A stretch of DNA of 14,355 nt from Eubacteriales bacterium (GCA_030528845.1 JAUMYC010000044.1:1-14355); one strand, 5' to 3'; counted from the stretch's first letter, positions 1 through 8,100 are shown. The notes: generated from the letters alone by a model not told the origin. Numbers and translations are program-made.

Positions 1-222
1 CCCTTCCATTATGGCCCCGGTCCGTTTGGCGGCCATCCCCCGCGGCAGCATCACCATCACGGCCCGTTCATGGGCGGCTTCGGCCCGAGAAGCGGCGGAG
101 GCGGCTTCACGCGGGGCGGCGGCGCAGGGCGCTCGGGTGACTTCGGCGGCTTTGGCGGCTTTGGCCCGAGGGGCGGCGGAGGCGGCTCCTCGCGTGGCGG
201 CGGAGGCGGCCGGGAACGCTGA
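1..222 (+). CDS. C-terminal tail of an unidentified Gly/His/Phe/Arg-rich protein (5' end outside window)
   Basis: Frame 1 is open from the first base to a TGA at 220-222, giving 73 residues with no start in view. The tail is low complexity: a His cluster (QHHHHG, about residues 16-21), repeated GGF and FGGFG units, and several runs of four or five glycines separated by Arg or Ser, ending GGRER. I do not recognise the family. Gly-rich tails of this kind end some bacterial membrane proteins, for example certain TPM-domain proteins, but nothing here proves that. The tail is probably disordered and may bind metal or nucleic acid (inference). The frame is supported by the strong terminator that begins 27 bases after the stop. 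The overlapping open frames in this stretch lack a ribosome binding site. Confidence 0.6.
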   Translation, partial: PFHYGPGPFGGHPPRQHHHHGPFMGGFGPRSGGGGFTRGGGAGRSGDFGGFGGFGPRGGGGGSSRGGGGGRER

Positions 223-248
223 ACCAACCGTTTGTTTGACAAAAAAAG

Positions 249-287
249 ATCCCCCTGTTTCCTGTCGGGAAGCAGGGGGATTTTCGT
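249..287. terminator. Bidirectional intrinsic terminator between convergent genes
   Basis: A 14-bp stem is formed by arms 249-262 and 268-281 (core ATCCCCCTG against CAGGGGGAT, with one G-T pair inside) around the 5-base loop TGTCG. On the plus strand it is followed by TTTTCGTTTT. On the minus strand it is followed by the complement of the seven-A run at 241-247. It can therefore end both the plus-strand tail gene at 222 and the minus-strand transferase, whose stop is at 289-291. Confidence 0.9.
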
Positions 288-288
288 T

Positions 289-915
289 TTATGGGGCGCT
301 GAGCAGCTGCCGCACGCAGAGCAGTTCAAGGGAAAAGCTGTCCTCCTCGGCGCACAGGCACAGGCTGTAGCCGTCCGCGAGCGCGGGCCGGTGAAAGCAC
401 ACGCCGGGCGCGGGGGAGAGCACGCTGAAGGAGGACAGCGACGTGCGCAGCCCCGTCCCCAGATATTTCACATAGCTTTCCTTGGCCGTCCAGATCTCGT
501 AAAAGCGAGCGAGCATGCCGGCTGCGTCCTGCATGACATAGCGCTCCTCCTCCGGGGCGAAGAAGCGCCGGGCGATGGCCGCGGCGTCGGCGTCCGGGCG
601 GTGGCGCTCGATATCCACGCCGACTTCGCTTTCGCCATAGGCGATGACCACGCGTTCGCCCGAATGGGAAAGGTTGTAGAAAAAACGCTCTCGTCCGACG
701 ACGAACGGCTTGCCGGAGGGCGTTTTTTCGACCGTATAGTCGTCTGTACCCAGCGCGCGGCGCAGGAGCGCGTCTGCGGCGAGGCAGCGCTGCGCGTCGG
801 CATGCATGCGATAGCGCTGCGCCTGCGCCCTGCGCTCGGGATGCGCCCGCTCCCATAGCGCGGCATAGGCCTGCTCGTCCATGCCGGAGAGATCCGCGCA
901 GAGGATCCGGATCAT
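289..915 (-). CDS. Sfp-type 4'-phosphopantetheinyl transferase
   Basis: This 208-residue protein matches the Sfp/Gsp/AcpT superfamily, which moves phosphopantetheine from CoA to a conserved serine of carrier proteins in the cytoplasm. Visible motifs in order are an NLSHSG motif (81-86), GVDIE (99-103, D101 and E103 being Mg2+ ligands in the family), FFAPEEERYV (118-127) and the WTAKESYVK signature (142-150). The length is close to Sfp. The start is the ATG at 915-913, preceded on the minus strand by GGAGAGGAGG at good spacing; the same frame stays open far upstream, but that extension lies antisense to the DUF402 gene. No NRPS or PKS genes are nearby. A likely local client is the ACP at 4146-4373 (inference). 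It could be the general holo-ACP synthase of the cell or serve a cluster elsewhere. Confidence 0.9.
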   Translation of the reverse strand: MIRILCADLSGMDEQAYAALWERAHPERRAQAQRYRMHADAQRCLAADALLRRALGTDDYTVEKTPSGKPFVVGRERFFYNLSHSGERVVIAYGESEVGVDIERHRPDADAAAIARRFFAPEEERYVMQDAAGMLARFYEIWTAKESYVKYLGTGLRTSLSSFSVLSPAPGVCFHRPALADGYSLCLCAEEDSFSLELLCVRQLLSAP

Positions 916-969
916 GCAAAAACGCCTCCTCTCCGGTGAAAAATGCGCTGTGCGGCTCGTTTTTTTGCT

Positions 970-999
970 ATTATGGCACGCGCGGGCGTCCCCTGTCAA
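970..999 (-). promoter_or_regulatory. Promoter for the phosphopantetheinyl transferase gene
   Basis: Read on the minus strand, a perfect -35 box TTGACA (complement of 994-999) and a -10 box CATAAT (complement of 970-975) are separated by 18 bases. They lie 55 bases upstream of the ATG, in a short AT-richer island of the intergenic region. Confidence 0.75.
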
Positions 1000-1025
1000 G
1001 AAACGGCGCCTGCCCGCTTTTTGCG

Positions 1026-1054
1026 TTGCGCGGCGCGGCGATGGTATATATAAT
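1026..1054 (+). promoter_or_regulatory. Promoter for the DUF402 gene
   Basis: TTGCGC (1026-1031) and TATAAT (1049-1054) are spaced by 17 bases, with the ATG 60 bases further on. The promoter is back-to-back with that of the minus-strand transferase, and their -35 boxes are only 26 bases apart. Confidence 0.7.
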
Positions 1055-1113
1055 GGTCGTATAAGGATCGGAGCGCCCCCGGACGGGCGCGCTCTGCTGC
1101 GGGAGGGACGGCG

Positions 1114-1665
1114 ATGGGAGCCAAGCATCGGTATATCGACAGAAGGGAATGGACGCGCCCGATCGAGCGCAGGGGCCGTGCGCTGCGGGGGAGGGACGGC
1201 TCCTTTGCCTACAGGACTGATCTTTTGCGCCTGCGCGAGCCCGCCTACGGGCAGCTGGGCGAGCAGGGCGGCTGGAAGATCGCGGACGACGGCTGGACGT
1301 GGCTGAGCTGGATGCGGCCGGACCTTCCGTGGGCGCTGACGGCCATGCGCGACGAACGGGGCGAGTGGGTGCAGTTTTATTTTGATATCGTCAGCGGAAT
1401 CGGCTGCGACGGAGACGGCCGCGCGTGGTTTGAGGACTGCTGGCTGGACGTCGTGGTCACGGCCGACGGCAGCGCGTATCTTCTGGACGAGGACGAGCTG
1501 GAGGAGGCGCTGGCCGGCGGCGAGCTGACGCAGGAGATGGCCCGCAGCGCCCGCGAGGCTGCGGCGGAGCTCATGGCGGCGTTCCCGCAGGGGGTCAAAC
1601 GGCTCGCCGCCTTTATGCAAAGGCTCTATGCGGCCTTTGATGCGCAGCATTCGCCCGAAGTGTAA
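1114..1665 (+). CDS. DUF402 domain protein (putative nucleotide phosphatase/hydrolase)
   Basis: This 183-residue soluble protein has the DUF402 pattern: a W-rich N-terminal half, then FYFDI (88-92), DCWLDVVV (108-115), an ADGS turn and LDEDELEEAL (124-133), followed by a helical C terminus. DUF402 is the fold of nucleoside tri/diphosphate phosphatases such as Staphylococcus Ntdp and of the FAU-1/RNase G-associated proteins; the conserved Asp and Glu residues are thought to bind divalent metal. The precise substrate cannot be read from sequence. The start ATG has GGGAGGG at 1101-1107, 6 bases upstream. It appears monocistronic, with its own promoter and a new promoter directly downstream, but I see no clear terminator after it. 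Confidence 0.8.
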   Translation: MGAKHRYIDRREWTRPIERRGRALRGRDGSFAYRTDLLRLREPAYGQLGEQGGWKIADDGWTWLSWMRPDLPWALTAMRDERGEWVQFYFDIVSGIGCDGDGRAWFEDCWLDVVVTADGSAYLLDEDELEEALAGGELTQEMARSAREAAAELMAAFPQGVKRLAAFMQRLYAAFDAQHSPEV

Positions 1666-1693
1666 AAAGCAGGCTATCATTCGATGACAAAGG

Positions 1694-1723
1694 TTGATAA
1701 AAGAGTCTGTTTTTCGCTATAAT
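1694..1723 (+). promoter_or_regulatory. Promoter for the sorE-like gene and possibly the plsX-acp-rnc-smc genes
   Basis: TTGATA (1694-1699) and a perfect TATAAT (1718-1723) are separated by 18 bases. It is the only promoter I can identify ahead of the run of genes from 1794 to 8683. Confidence 0.75.
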
Positions 1724-1758
1724 ATCACCTTGGAACAGTCTGTGTATCGGCACGGGCG

Positions 1759-1782
1759 GCTCTTTCAGGAAACGAAAGGAGC
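1759..1782 (+). promoter_or_regulatory. Imperfect hairpin covering the ribosome binding site of the sorE-like gene
   Basis: GCTCTTTC (1759-1766) can pair with GAAA and GAGC (1774-1777 and 1779-1782), leaving one bulged G at 1778 and a 7-base loop. The right arm contains the AAAGGAG ribosome binding site (1775-1781). When paired it would hide that site, so it could limit or control translation. The stem is only 8 bp and may be accidental. Confidence 0.3.
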
Positions 1783-1793
1783 GGGATCGGAAC

Positions 1794-3059
1794 ATGAAAA
1801 CCACGGCGGTGCGCCTTTATGGCGTGAACGACCTTCGGATGGAGACCTTTGAGCTCCCCGAGATCAAGGACGACGAGATCCTCGTGAAAAATATTTCGGA
1901 CAGCATCTGCATGTCCAGCTATAAAGCGGCGGCGCAGGGCGAAAAGCACAAGCGCGTGCCGGAGGATATTTCCACCAACCCCATCATCATCGGCCATGAG
2001 TTTTGCGGAGAGATCGTCAAGGTCGGCAAAAAATGGCAGGGGCAGTTCAAAGAGGGCGAATATTTCGGCATGCAGCCCGCGCTGAACCTGCCCGGCAAGA
2101 TGGGCACCCCCGGCTATGCCTACCCCTATTGCGGCGGTGCGATGACCTACTGCATCATGGACAAGGACGTCATGAACCAGGACTGCCTGCTGCATTTCGG
2201 CGGCAAGAGCTTCTTCTACGGCTCTCTGGCCGAGCCGCTCTCCTGCATCATCGGCGCGTTCCACGCCCAGTATCACACCGAGCGCGGCTGCTACGAGCAT
2301 AAGATGGGCATCGTGGAAGGCGGCAAGATGGCGCTGCTGGCCTGCGCGGGCCCCATGGGCCTTGGCGCGATCGACTATATCATCCATTGCGACAGGCGCC
2401 CGAGCCTGCTGGTGGTCACGGATATCGACCGGAAGCGGCTGGACAGGGCCGCGAGCATCTATACCGTCGAGGAAGCGGCGCGCATGGGCGTCGAGCTGGT
2501 CTACAAGAACACCGCTGCGGGAGACCCTGCGGCGGAGCTGATGGAGCTCTCCGGCGGCACGGGCTACGACGACGTGTTCGTCTATGCGCCGGTGCCCGCG
2601 GTCATCGAGCAGGCGGACAGGATCCTCGCCTTTGACGGCTGCCTGAACTTCTTCGCCGGCCCGACCGACCCGAACCTCTCCGCGAAGTTCAATTTCTACA
2701 ACGTGCATTATTCCGCCACGCATCTGGTGGGCACGAGCGGCGGCAACACGGCGGATATGATCGAGGCGCTGGACATGATGGCCGAGGGCAAGATCAACCC
2801 CGCCGGCATGATCACGCACATCGGCGGGCTGGACAGCGTGGCCGAGACGACGATCGACCTGCCGAATATCCCCGGCGGCAAGAAGCTGTGCTACACGCAT
2901 ATCGAAATGCCCATGACGGCCATCGACGACTTTGCGGAAAAGGGCAAGAGCGACCCGCTCTTTGCCGCGCTGCACGAGATCTGCAGCGCGCACAACGGGC
3001 TGTGGTGCCCGGAGGCGGAGGAATATCTGCTGGCAAACGGAAAGAAGATCGCCGAATAA
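1794..3059 (+). CDS. Zinc-dependent medium-chain dehydrogenase, L-sorbose-1-phosphate reductase-like
   Basis: This 421-residue protein of the zinc alcohol dehydrogenase (MDR) superfamily is longer than the usual 340-360 residues. The N-terminal GroES-like domain carries C39, GHE (H68-E69) and an AEPLS motif (E147), the usual catalytic zinc surroundings. The four-Cys structural zinc loop is not evident. The Rossmann part has an AGPMGLG motif (185-191) and D210 at the end of the second strand, which favours NAD(H) over NADP(H). From memory of the family, SICMS followed by SYK and the GEKHKRVP stretch resemble L-sorbose-1-phosphate reductase (SorE), which interconverts sorbose-1-phosphate and glucitol-6-phosphate. 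The exact sugar-phosphate substrate is inferred. AAAGGAG lies 12 bases before the ATG. No sugar PTS genes accompany it. Only 25 bases separate it from plsX, with no terminator, so it may be co-transcribed with the lipid genes. Confidence 0.75.
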   Translation: MKTTAVRLYGVNDLRMETFELPEIKDDEILVKNISDSICMSSYKAAAQGEKHKRVPEDISTNPIIIGHEFCGEIVKVGKKWQGQFKEGEYFGMQPALNLPGKMGTPGYAYPYCGGAMTYCIMDKDVMNQDCLLHFGGKSFFYGSLAEPLSCIIGAFHAQYHTERGCYEHKMGIVEGGKMALLACAGPMGLGAIDYIIHCDRRPSLLVVTDIDRKRLDRAASIYTVEEAARMGVELVYKNTAAGDPAAELMELSGGTGYDDVFVYAPVPAVIEQADRILAFDGCLNFFAGPTDPNLSAKFNFYNVHYSATHLVGTSGGNTADMIEALDMMAEGKINPAGMITHIGGLDSVAETTIDLPNIPGGKKLCYTHIEMPMTAIDDFAEKGKSDPLFAALHEICSAHNGLWCPEAEEYLLANGKKIAE

Positions 3060-3084
3060 AGGCAAAATACGGAGGGTGTGCTAT

Positions 3085-4131
3085 TTGGCTATGATACGTA
3101 TCGCACTGGACGCCATGGGCGGCGACAACGCGCCGGACGCCATCTGCGAAGGAGCGCTGCTGGCGCTTAAGGAATTCAGCGACATCACCATTCAGCTCTA
3201 CGGCCCGGAGGCGCTGCTCAGGCAGAAGACCGCCGGAGCCGGGGCGGAGATCAAAGACAGGCTGGAGATCATCGACGCGCCGGATGTGATCGACATGCAC
3301 GACGCGCCCATGCTCGCCGTGCGCAAAAAGACGGAGAGCAGCATGGTCAAGGCGGCCATGGCCGTGCGCGAGGGCAAGGCGGATGCGTTCGTTTCCGCGG
3401 GCTCCACGGGCGCAGTGCTGGCCTGCGGCATGCTGCGCATCGGGCGCATCAAGGGCATCGAGCGGCCCGCGCTGGCCGTGGTCTATCCGGGTGCGGAGAA
3501 GCCCTTTTTGCTGCTGGACAGCGGCGCAAACGTGGACTGCCAGAGCAAGTGGCTGGTGCAGTTCGGCCTGATGGGCGCGGCGTATATGCGCGCGTTCTTC
3601 GACATCGAAGATCCCGAGGTCAGGCTCGCCAACATCGGCGCGGAGGAGACCAAGGGCAACCGCATGACGCAGGAGGCCTACGGCCTGCTGGCAAAGCAGA
3701 AGGCCTTCCGCTTTGCGGGCAATATCGAAGCGCGCGAGGTGCCCTTTGGCAAGGCGGACGTCGTCGTGTGCGACGGCTTTGACGGCAATATCATCCTCAA
3801 GCTCACCGAAGGCCTTGCCGGCGCCATGTTCGGCCTGATGAAGGTCGATATGCTCGCCACGCTGCGCGGCAAGATCGGCGCGCTGCTGGTCAAGCCCTCG
3901 CTGAAAAAGTTCAAGGGCAGGCTCGACAGCGAAAAATACGGCGGAGCGCCTCTGCTGGGCGTAAACGGCGCGCTCATCAAGGCGCACGGCAACGCCACCG
4001 CCACGGCCATCATGAACGCGGCCGGGCAGGCGAGGAAGATGGTGCAGGGCGGCGTTGTCGCCCGCATCCAGAAGGGCGTGGAGGAGCTTGCCGCGCTCGA
4101 CACTGCTGAGGACAACAACGACAATACATAA
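3085..4131 (+). CDS. plsX: Phosphate acyltransferase PlsX
   Basis: PlsX converts acyl-ACP and phosphate to acyl-phosphate, the donor for PlsY in phospholipid synthesis; it is a peripheral cytoplasmic enzyme. The N terminus IRIALDAMGGDNAP is diagnostic, as are SAGSTGA, LLLDSGAN, NIGAEETKGN, VCDGFDGN and the C-terminal GGAPLLGVNG segment. I place the start at the TTG (3085), because GGAGGG at 3071-3076 lies 8 bases before it but 14 bases before the next in-frame ATG at 3091. The product is 348 residues, normal for the family. The frame stays open further upstream into the dehydrogenase gene, but that extension matches nothing. It is followed 14 bases later by the ACP gene. Unlike many Firmicutes loci, no fapR, fabD, fabG or fabH gene lies beside it. 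Confidence 0.95.
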   Translation: MAMIRIALDAMGGDNAPDAICEGALLALKEFSDITIQLYGPEALLRQKTAGAGAEIKDRLEIIDAPDVIDMHDAPMLAVRKKTESSMVKAAMAVREGKADAFVSAGSTGAVLACGMLRIGRIKGIERPALAVVYPGAEKPFLLLDSGANVDCQSKWLVQFGLMGAAYMRAFFDIEDPEVRLANIGAEETKGNRMTQEAYGLLAKQKAFRFAGNIEAREVPFGKADVVVCDGFDGNIILKLTEGLAGAMFGLMKVDMLATLRGKIGALLVKPSLKKFKGRLDSEKYGGAPLLGVNGALIKAHGNATATAIMNAAGQARKMVQGGVVARIQKGVEELAALDTAEDNNDNT

Positions 4132-4145
4132 GGAGGAATTTTATC

Positions 4146-4373
4146 ATGGTTTTTGAGAAGATTTGCGCGCTGATCCGCGATCAGCTGCCCGTGGACGGCA
4201 AGGAGATCGAGCTGAGCTCCCGTCTGGTGGAAGATCTGGGCGCAGACAGCGCCAACGTCATGATGCTCATCATGGATATCGAACAGGAGTTCGCCATCAC
4301 GGTGGACGACAGCCTGCTCGCCGACGTGCGCACGGTCGGCGATATCGTCAAGTATCTCGAAGAGAATGCTTGA
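4146..4373 (+). CDS. acpP: Acyl carrier protein
   Basis: This 75-residue acidic protein carries the growing acyl chain in fatty acid synthesis and supplies acyl-ACP to PlsX. The phosphopantetheine site is S35 in LGADSAN; most ACPs have DSL, and here the leucine after the serine is alanine. The rest fits the four-helix fold: a helix with MMLIMDIEQEF, then FAITVDD and a final VGDIVKYLEE helix. A strong AAGGAGG (4130-4136), overlapping the plsX stop, sits 9 bases before the ATG. The last 8 bases overlap the start of rnc, so translation of the two is probably coupled. It could be the main fatty acid ACP or a specialised paralogue; its place between plsX and rnc favours the former. Confidence 0.92.
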   Translation: MVFEKICALIRDQLPVDGKEIELSSRLVEDLGADSANVMMLIMDIEQEFAITVDDSLLADVRTVGDIVKYLEENA

Positions 4374-5049
4374 GGAAATGCAGCAGCGGCTGGGCTACTG
4401 CTTCAAGGACGCTTCCCTTCTGGAAACGGCGCTGACGCACCCGTCCTATGGCAGCGACCGGCATGTGCCGGACAACCAGCGGCTGGAATTTTTAGGCGAC
4501 GCTGTACTGGAGCTGGCGGTCAGCCGGCTCCTGTACATGCTGCACCCCGACATGCCCGAAGGCGGGCTCTCCCGCCTTCGCAGCGCTCTTGTGCGCGAAG
4601 AGACGCTGGCGCAGGCAGCGGCGGGCTATCAGATCGGCAAGGAGATCCGCCTTTCGGTGGGCGAGGAGCGCACCGGCGGGCGCAGAAAGCCCTCTTTGCT
4701 GGCAGACGCGATGGAAGCGGTGATCGCCGCTGTCTATCTCGACGGCGGGACCGAGGCGGCGTTTGACCTTGTGGAGCGGACCATAGACGTGCGCGCGAGC
4801 GTGGATCTGGATTATTTTGCCATGGATTCCAAGACGCGCCTGCAGGAGCTGCTTCAGAAGGACGGACACGCGCCTTCCTATGAGATCGTCTCCATGGAGG
4901 GGCCGCCGCACGCGCCCACGTTCACGGCTCATGTGAGCGTGGACGGGCAGCTGCTCGGCAAGGGGCAGGGGCGCACAAAGCGTCAGGCCCAGCAGCAGGC
5001 CGCCGCGCAGGCGATCAGCCTGCTCTCCGGGCCGAAGGCTTCCGAATGA
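4366..5049 (+). CDS. rnc: Ribonuclease III
   Basis: This 227-residue protein is the usual size for the family. RNase III cleaves double-stranded RNA in rRNA precursors and mRNAs. The N-terminal catalytic domain has HPSY (25-28), the signature QRLEFLGDA (38-46, with E41 and D45) and the second acidic pair D114 and E117 in LADAMEAV. The C-terminal double-stranded RNA binding domain runs from about 153 to 221 (TRLQELLQK, then GKGQGRTKRQAQQQAA). The chosen ATG at 4366 overlaps the acp stop by 8 bases and gives an N terminus (MLEEMQQRLGYCFKD) typical of the family. An internal ATG at 4378 is the alternative and would remove four residues. There is no strong separate ribosome binding site, consistent with coupling to acp. 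smc follows across a short hairpin-bearing gap. Confidence 0.96.
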   Translation: MLEEMQQRLGYCFKDASLLETALTHPSYGSDRHVPDNQRLEFLGDAVLELAVSRLLYMLHPDMPEGGLSRLRSALVREETLAQAAAGYQIGKEIRLSVGEERTGGRRKPSLLADAMEAVIAAVYLDGGTEAAFDLVERTIDVRASVDLDYFAMDSKTRLQELLQKDGHAPSYEIVSMEGPPHAPTFTAHVSVDGQLLGKGQGRTKRQAQQQAAAQAISLLSGPKASE

Positions 5050-5059
5050 GAAATATATA

Positions 5060-5089
5060 TCGTCCCGGCGGGCTTTCCCGCCGGGACGA
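5060..5089 (+). other. Perfect 13-bp hairpin between rnc and smc, no U-tract
   Basis: Arms 5060-5072 and 5077-5089 (TCGTCCCGGCGGG and its exact complement) enclose a CTTT loop. The stem is very GC-rich but is followed by CTAATGAG rather than a run of T, so it does not look like an ordinary intrinsic terminator. It ends 5 bases before the GAGGGA ribosome binding site proposed for smc. It may slow or partly block transcription into smc, stabilise an RNA end, or set smc translation (inference). Confidence 0.7.
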
Positions 5090-5107
5090 CTAATGAGGGA
5101 TAACGGA

Positions 5108-8100
5108 TTGCGACTGAAAAAACTCGAGATCTACGGCTTCAAATCGTTCGCCGAGAAGGTGGAGATCGTCTTTGACGACGGCATCACCGGCATCGTCGGC
5201 CCCAACGGCAGCGGCAAGAGCAACATCAACGACGCCGTGCGCTGGGTGCTGGGCGAGCAGAGCGCGCGCATGCTGCGCGGCGCGAAGATGGAAGACGTCA
5301 TCTTCAACGGCACCGAGAAGCGCAAAAGGCTCTCCTATTGCGAGGTGACGCTCGTCTTTGACAACAGCGACGGCGGCCTCGCCATCGATTTTGCCGAGGC
5401 GGCCGTGACAAGGCGCGCCTATCGCAGCGGCGAGAGCGAATATTTTATCAACCACAGCAGCTGCAGGCTCAAGGATATCCTGGAGCTCTTCCGCGACACG
5501 GGCATCGGCCGAGACGGCTATTCGCTCATCGGTCAGGGGCGCATCGACGAGATCCTCTCCGCCCGCAGCGAGGACAGGCGTCAGGTCTTTGAGGAGGCCT
5601 CGGGCATCGTCAAATTCAAGACCCGGCGCAAGGAAGCCGAGCGCAGGCTGGAAAACACGCGCGCGAACCTTGCGAGGGTGGAGGATATCCTGACCGAGCT
5701 CGAGAGCAGGCTGGAGCCTCTGCGCCTGCAGAGCGAGACCGCGCGGGAGTATCTCGCCGTGCGCGATGAGCTCAAGAGCTTGGAGCTCAACGTATTCCTC
5801 GTGCGCTCCGTGCGCTATGAACAGCGCATCGCGGAGCTGCGGCAGGCCGCGCAGGAGCTCGCCGAGGCGATCGCCGGGGCCGAGGAGCGGCGCGAGTCGC
5901 TGCATGCGCAGCGCGCGCAGGCGGAGGAAGAGCTCGCGCGCCACGAAGCGCAGGCCGCCGCTCTGCGCGAGAAGGTGCAGGAGCTCATCCGCGACACAGA
6001 GGCGCACGAAGGCGCGGCGAACGTGCTGCGGGAGCGGCTTGCGGGCGAAAAGCGCGAACGCGAACGCCTGCTGGCGCTGTCCGAGGCCTCCGAGGGCAAC
6101 CGCGAGGGCGTGGAGCAGCAGCTGAGCGAGCTGGTGGAAAAGATCGCCGCGGAGCGCGAGGCCGTGCGGGAGATGAACGCGCAGGCCGAGCTGGCCGAGG
6201 CGCAGGCCAATGAGGCCGAAGAGAGCGCCCGGCAGCTGGAAGAGCGCAGCGAACAGGCGAAAAAGACGCTCATCGCCGTGATGAACCGCATGAGCGATAT
6301 GCGCTCCATGCTCTCGCGCTATGCGACGATGCTGGAAAATATCAAATCCCGCAGGGGCGTTTTGCAGGAAACGCGCGGCATGGAAGAGGAAAAGGCCGAA
6401 GCCCAGCGCGAGGACATGCGCCTTGCGGGTGAACGGCTGGCAGGCGAGAAGGATCTGCTGGAGCAGACCCGAGAGCGCACCGCCGCCGCAGACAGCCGCG
6501 TCAAGGAGCTCAACGAGCGCACCGACGCGCTGAATAAATCCGTCGCGGGCATACAGGCGCAGCGGAGGGACGCCCAGTCCCGCCTGCGGATCCTGCGCGA
6601 GATGCAGCGCGATTATGAGGGCTATCAAAACGCCGTCAGGCAGGTGCTCGTGCAGGCGAAGCGGCTGCCGGGCGGCGCGGGCGTGCGCGGCGCGGTCGCA
6701 GAGCTGATCAAGGTGCCCGCGCAGTATGAGCGCGCCATCGAAATGGCGCTGGGCGCGTCGCTGCAGAACGTGGTCGTGGGCGCGGAAGAGGACGCCAAGC
6801 GCATGATCGCCTATCTGCGCGAAAACCGGCTCGGCCGGGCTACGTTCCTGCCCCTCTCCGCCGTGCGCGGGCGCACGCTGGATGCGCGCGAGCGGCAGTT
6901 GATGAGCATGCCCGGCTGCTTCGGCGTTGCAAGCGAGCTGGTGGAATACGACGGCGAATATGCCGAGGTCGTGCGCTTTCTGCTCGGCCGCACGGTCATC
7001 GCCAAGGATCTCGACAGCGGCATCGCCATCATGCGCGCGGGCAAACAGGCGTTCCGTCTGGTCACGCTCGAGGGCGACGTGATGAACCCCGGCGGCTCCA
7101 TGACCGGCGGCAGCGTGAACAGCCGCATGACCAGCCTGCTCTCGCGCGAACGCGAGATCGACGAGCATGAAAAGCTGCTGCGCGAGAGCGAGAAGACCCT
7201 CGCGGAGGCGGCGGAGGAGCTCAAGCGGCATGAAGAGGAGCGCGCGCGCCTGAAGAAGGAGCGCGGAGAACTCTTCGACGCGGTGCACCGTCAGGAGCTC
7301 GTGTGCGAGCGGCAGGCGGGCCAGTTCGACGCGGCGCAGGCCGCCGTGCAGGCGCGCGAGGCGCGCATGGCCGACATCGATGCGGAACTCGAGCGGCTCG
7401 ACGAGCAGGAGCGGGAGATCCGCGAGCGGCTCAGCGAGATCGAAAACCAGCAGGGGGCCGAGGAGGACACCCAGTCCGTCAGTCAGGCGGAGATCTCCGC
7501 CATGCAGAAGGAGCTGCTCACCGCGCGCGCGCAGGCAGCCGCCCTGCGAGAGGCGCTCTCCGCCCGCAAGGTGGAGCTGGCCGCGCGCAGCAGGGGCCTT
7601 GCCGCGCTGGAGGCGGACGCCAGCCGCCTGACGCTGGACAGCGCGACGCTGGAAAACGCCAAGGCGGACAATGAAAAGGCACTCGCGCAGACCGCCGGGC
7701 GCATAGAAGAGCTGGACGCGCAGCTGCGCCGGGACGAGCAGCGGCTCGCCGGGGAACGCAGTGCCCTCGAGAGCGAACGCACCCGCTTCAACGAAGCGGA
7801 TGCCCTTCGCGCCGAGGCGCAGCAGCAGCTCTCCCGCGTGTCCGACCGCAGCGAGGAGCTGCGCAAGGAGACCGAGGCGCTCAGCGACAGGAAATACCGC
7901 GGAGACATGGCGCTGCAGCGCGCGGAAGGCGAGTATAAGCAGCTGTGCGACCGCATCTGGGAGGACTACGAGCTGACCTACGCCGGCGCGGAGCCCTTCC
8001 GCAGTGAGGATTTCAAGCTGGGCGAGGCGGACAGGCGCATTGCACAGATCCGCCAGCGGATCCGCGAGATGGGCCCGGTGCACGTCGGCGCGGTGGACGA

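Noticed and set aside
46..60. CATCACCATCAC run that looks like an engineered His tag
   Set aside because: It lies inside a longer natural-looking Gly/His-rich tail with no vector sequence, linker or cloning site around it.
289..915. Sfp-type transferase as a sign of a polyketide or nonribosomal peptide cluster
   Set aside because: No synthase, thioesterase or tailoring gene is present; the neighbours are housekeeping genes and include an ACP that could be the client.
916..1680. N-terminal extension of the phosphopantetheinyl transferase frame to 463 codons
   Set aside because: The extension runs antisense to the DUF402 gene and through both promoters. The ATG at 915 has a strong ribosome binding site and gives a normal family length.
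1725..3065. Large minus-strand open frame opposite the sorE-like gene
   Set aside because: It is a shadow of a gene with clear dehydrogenase motifs and has no family resemblance.
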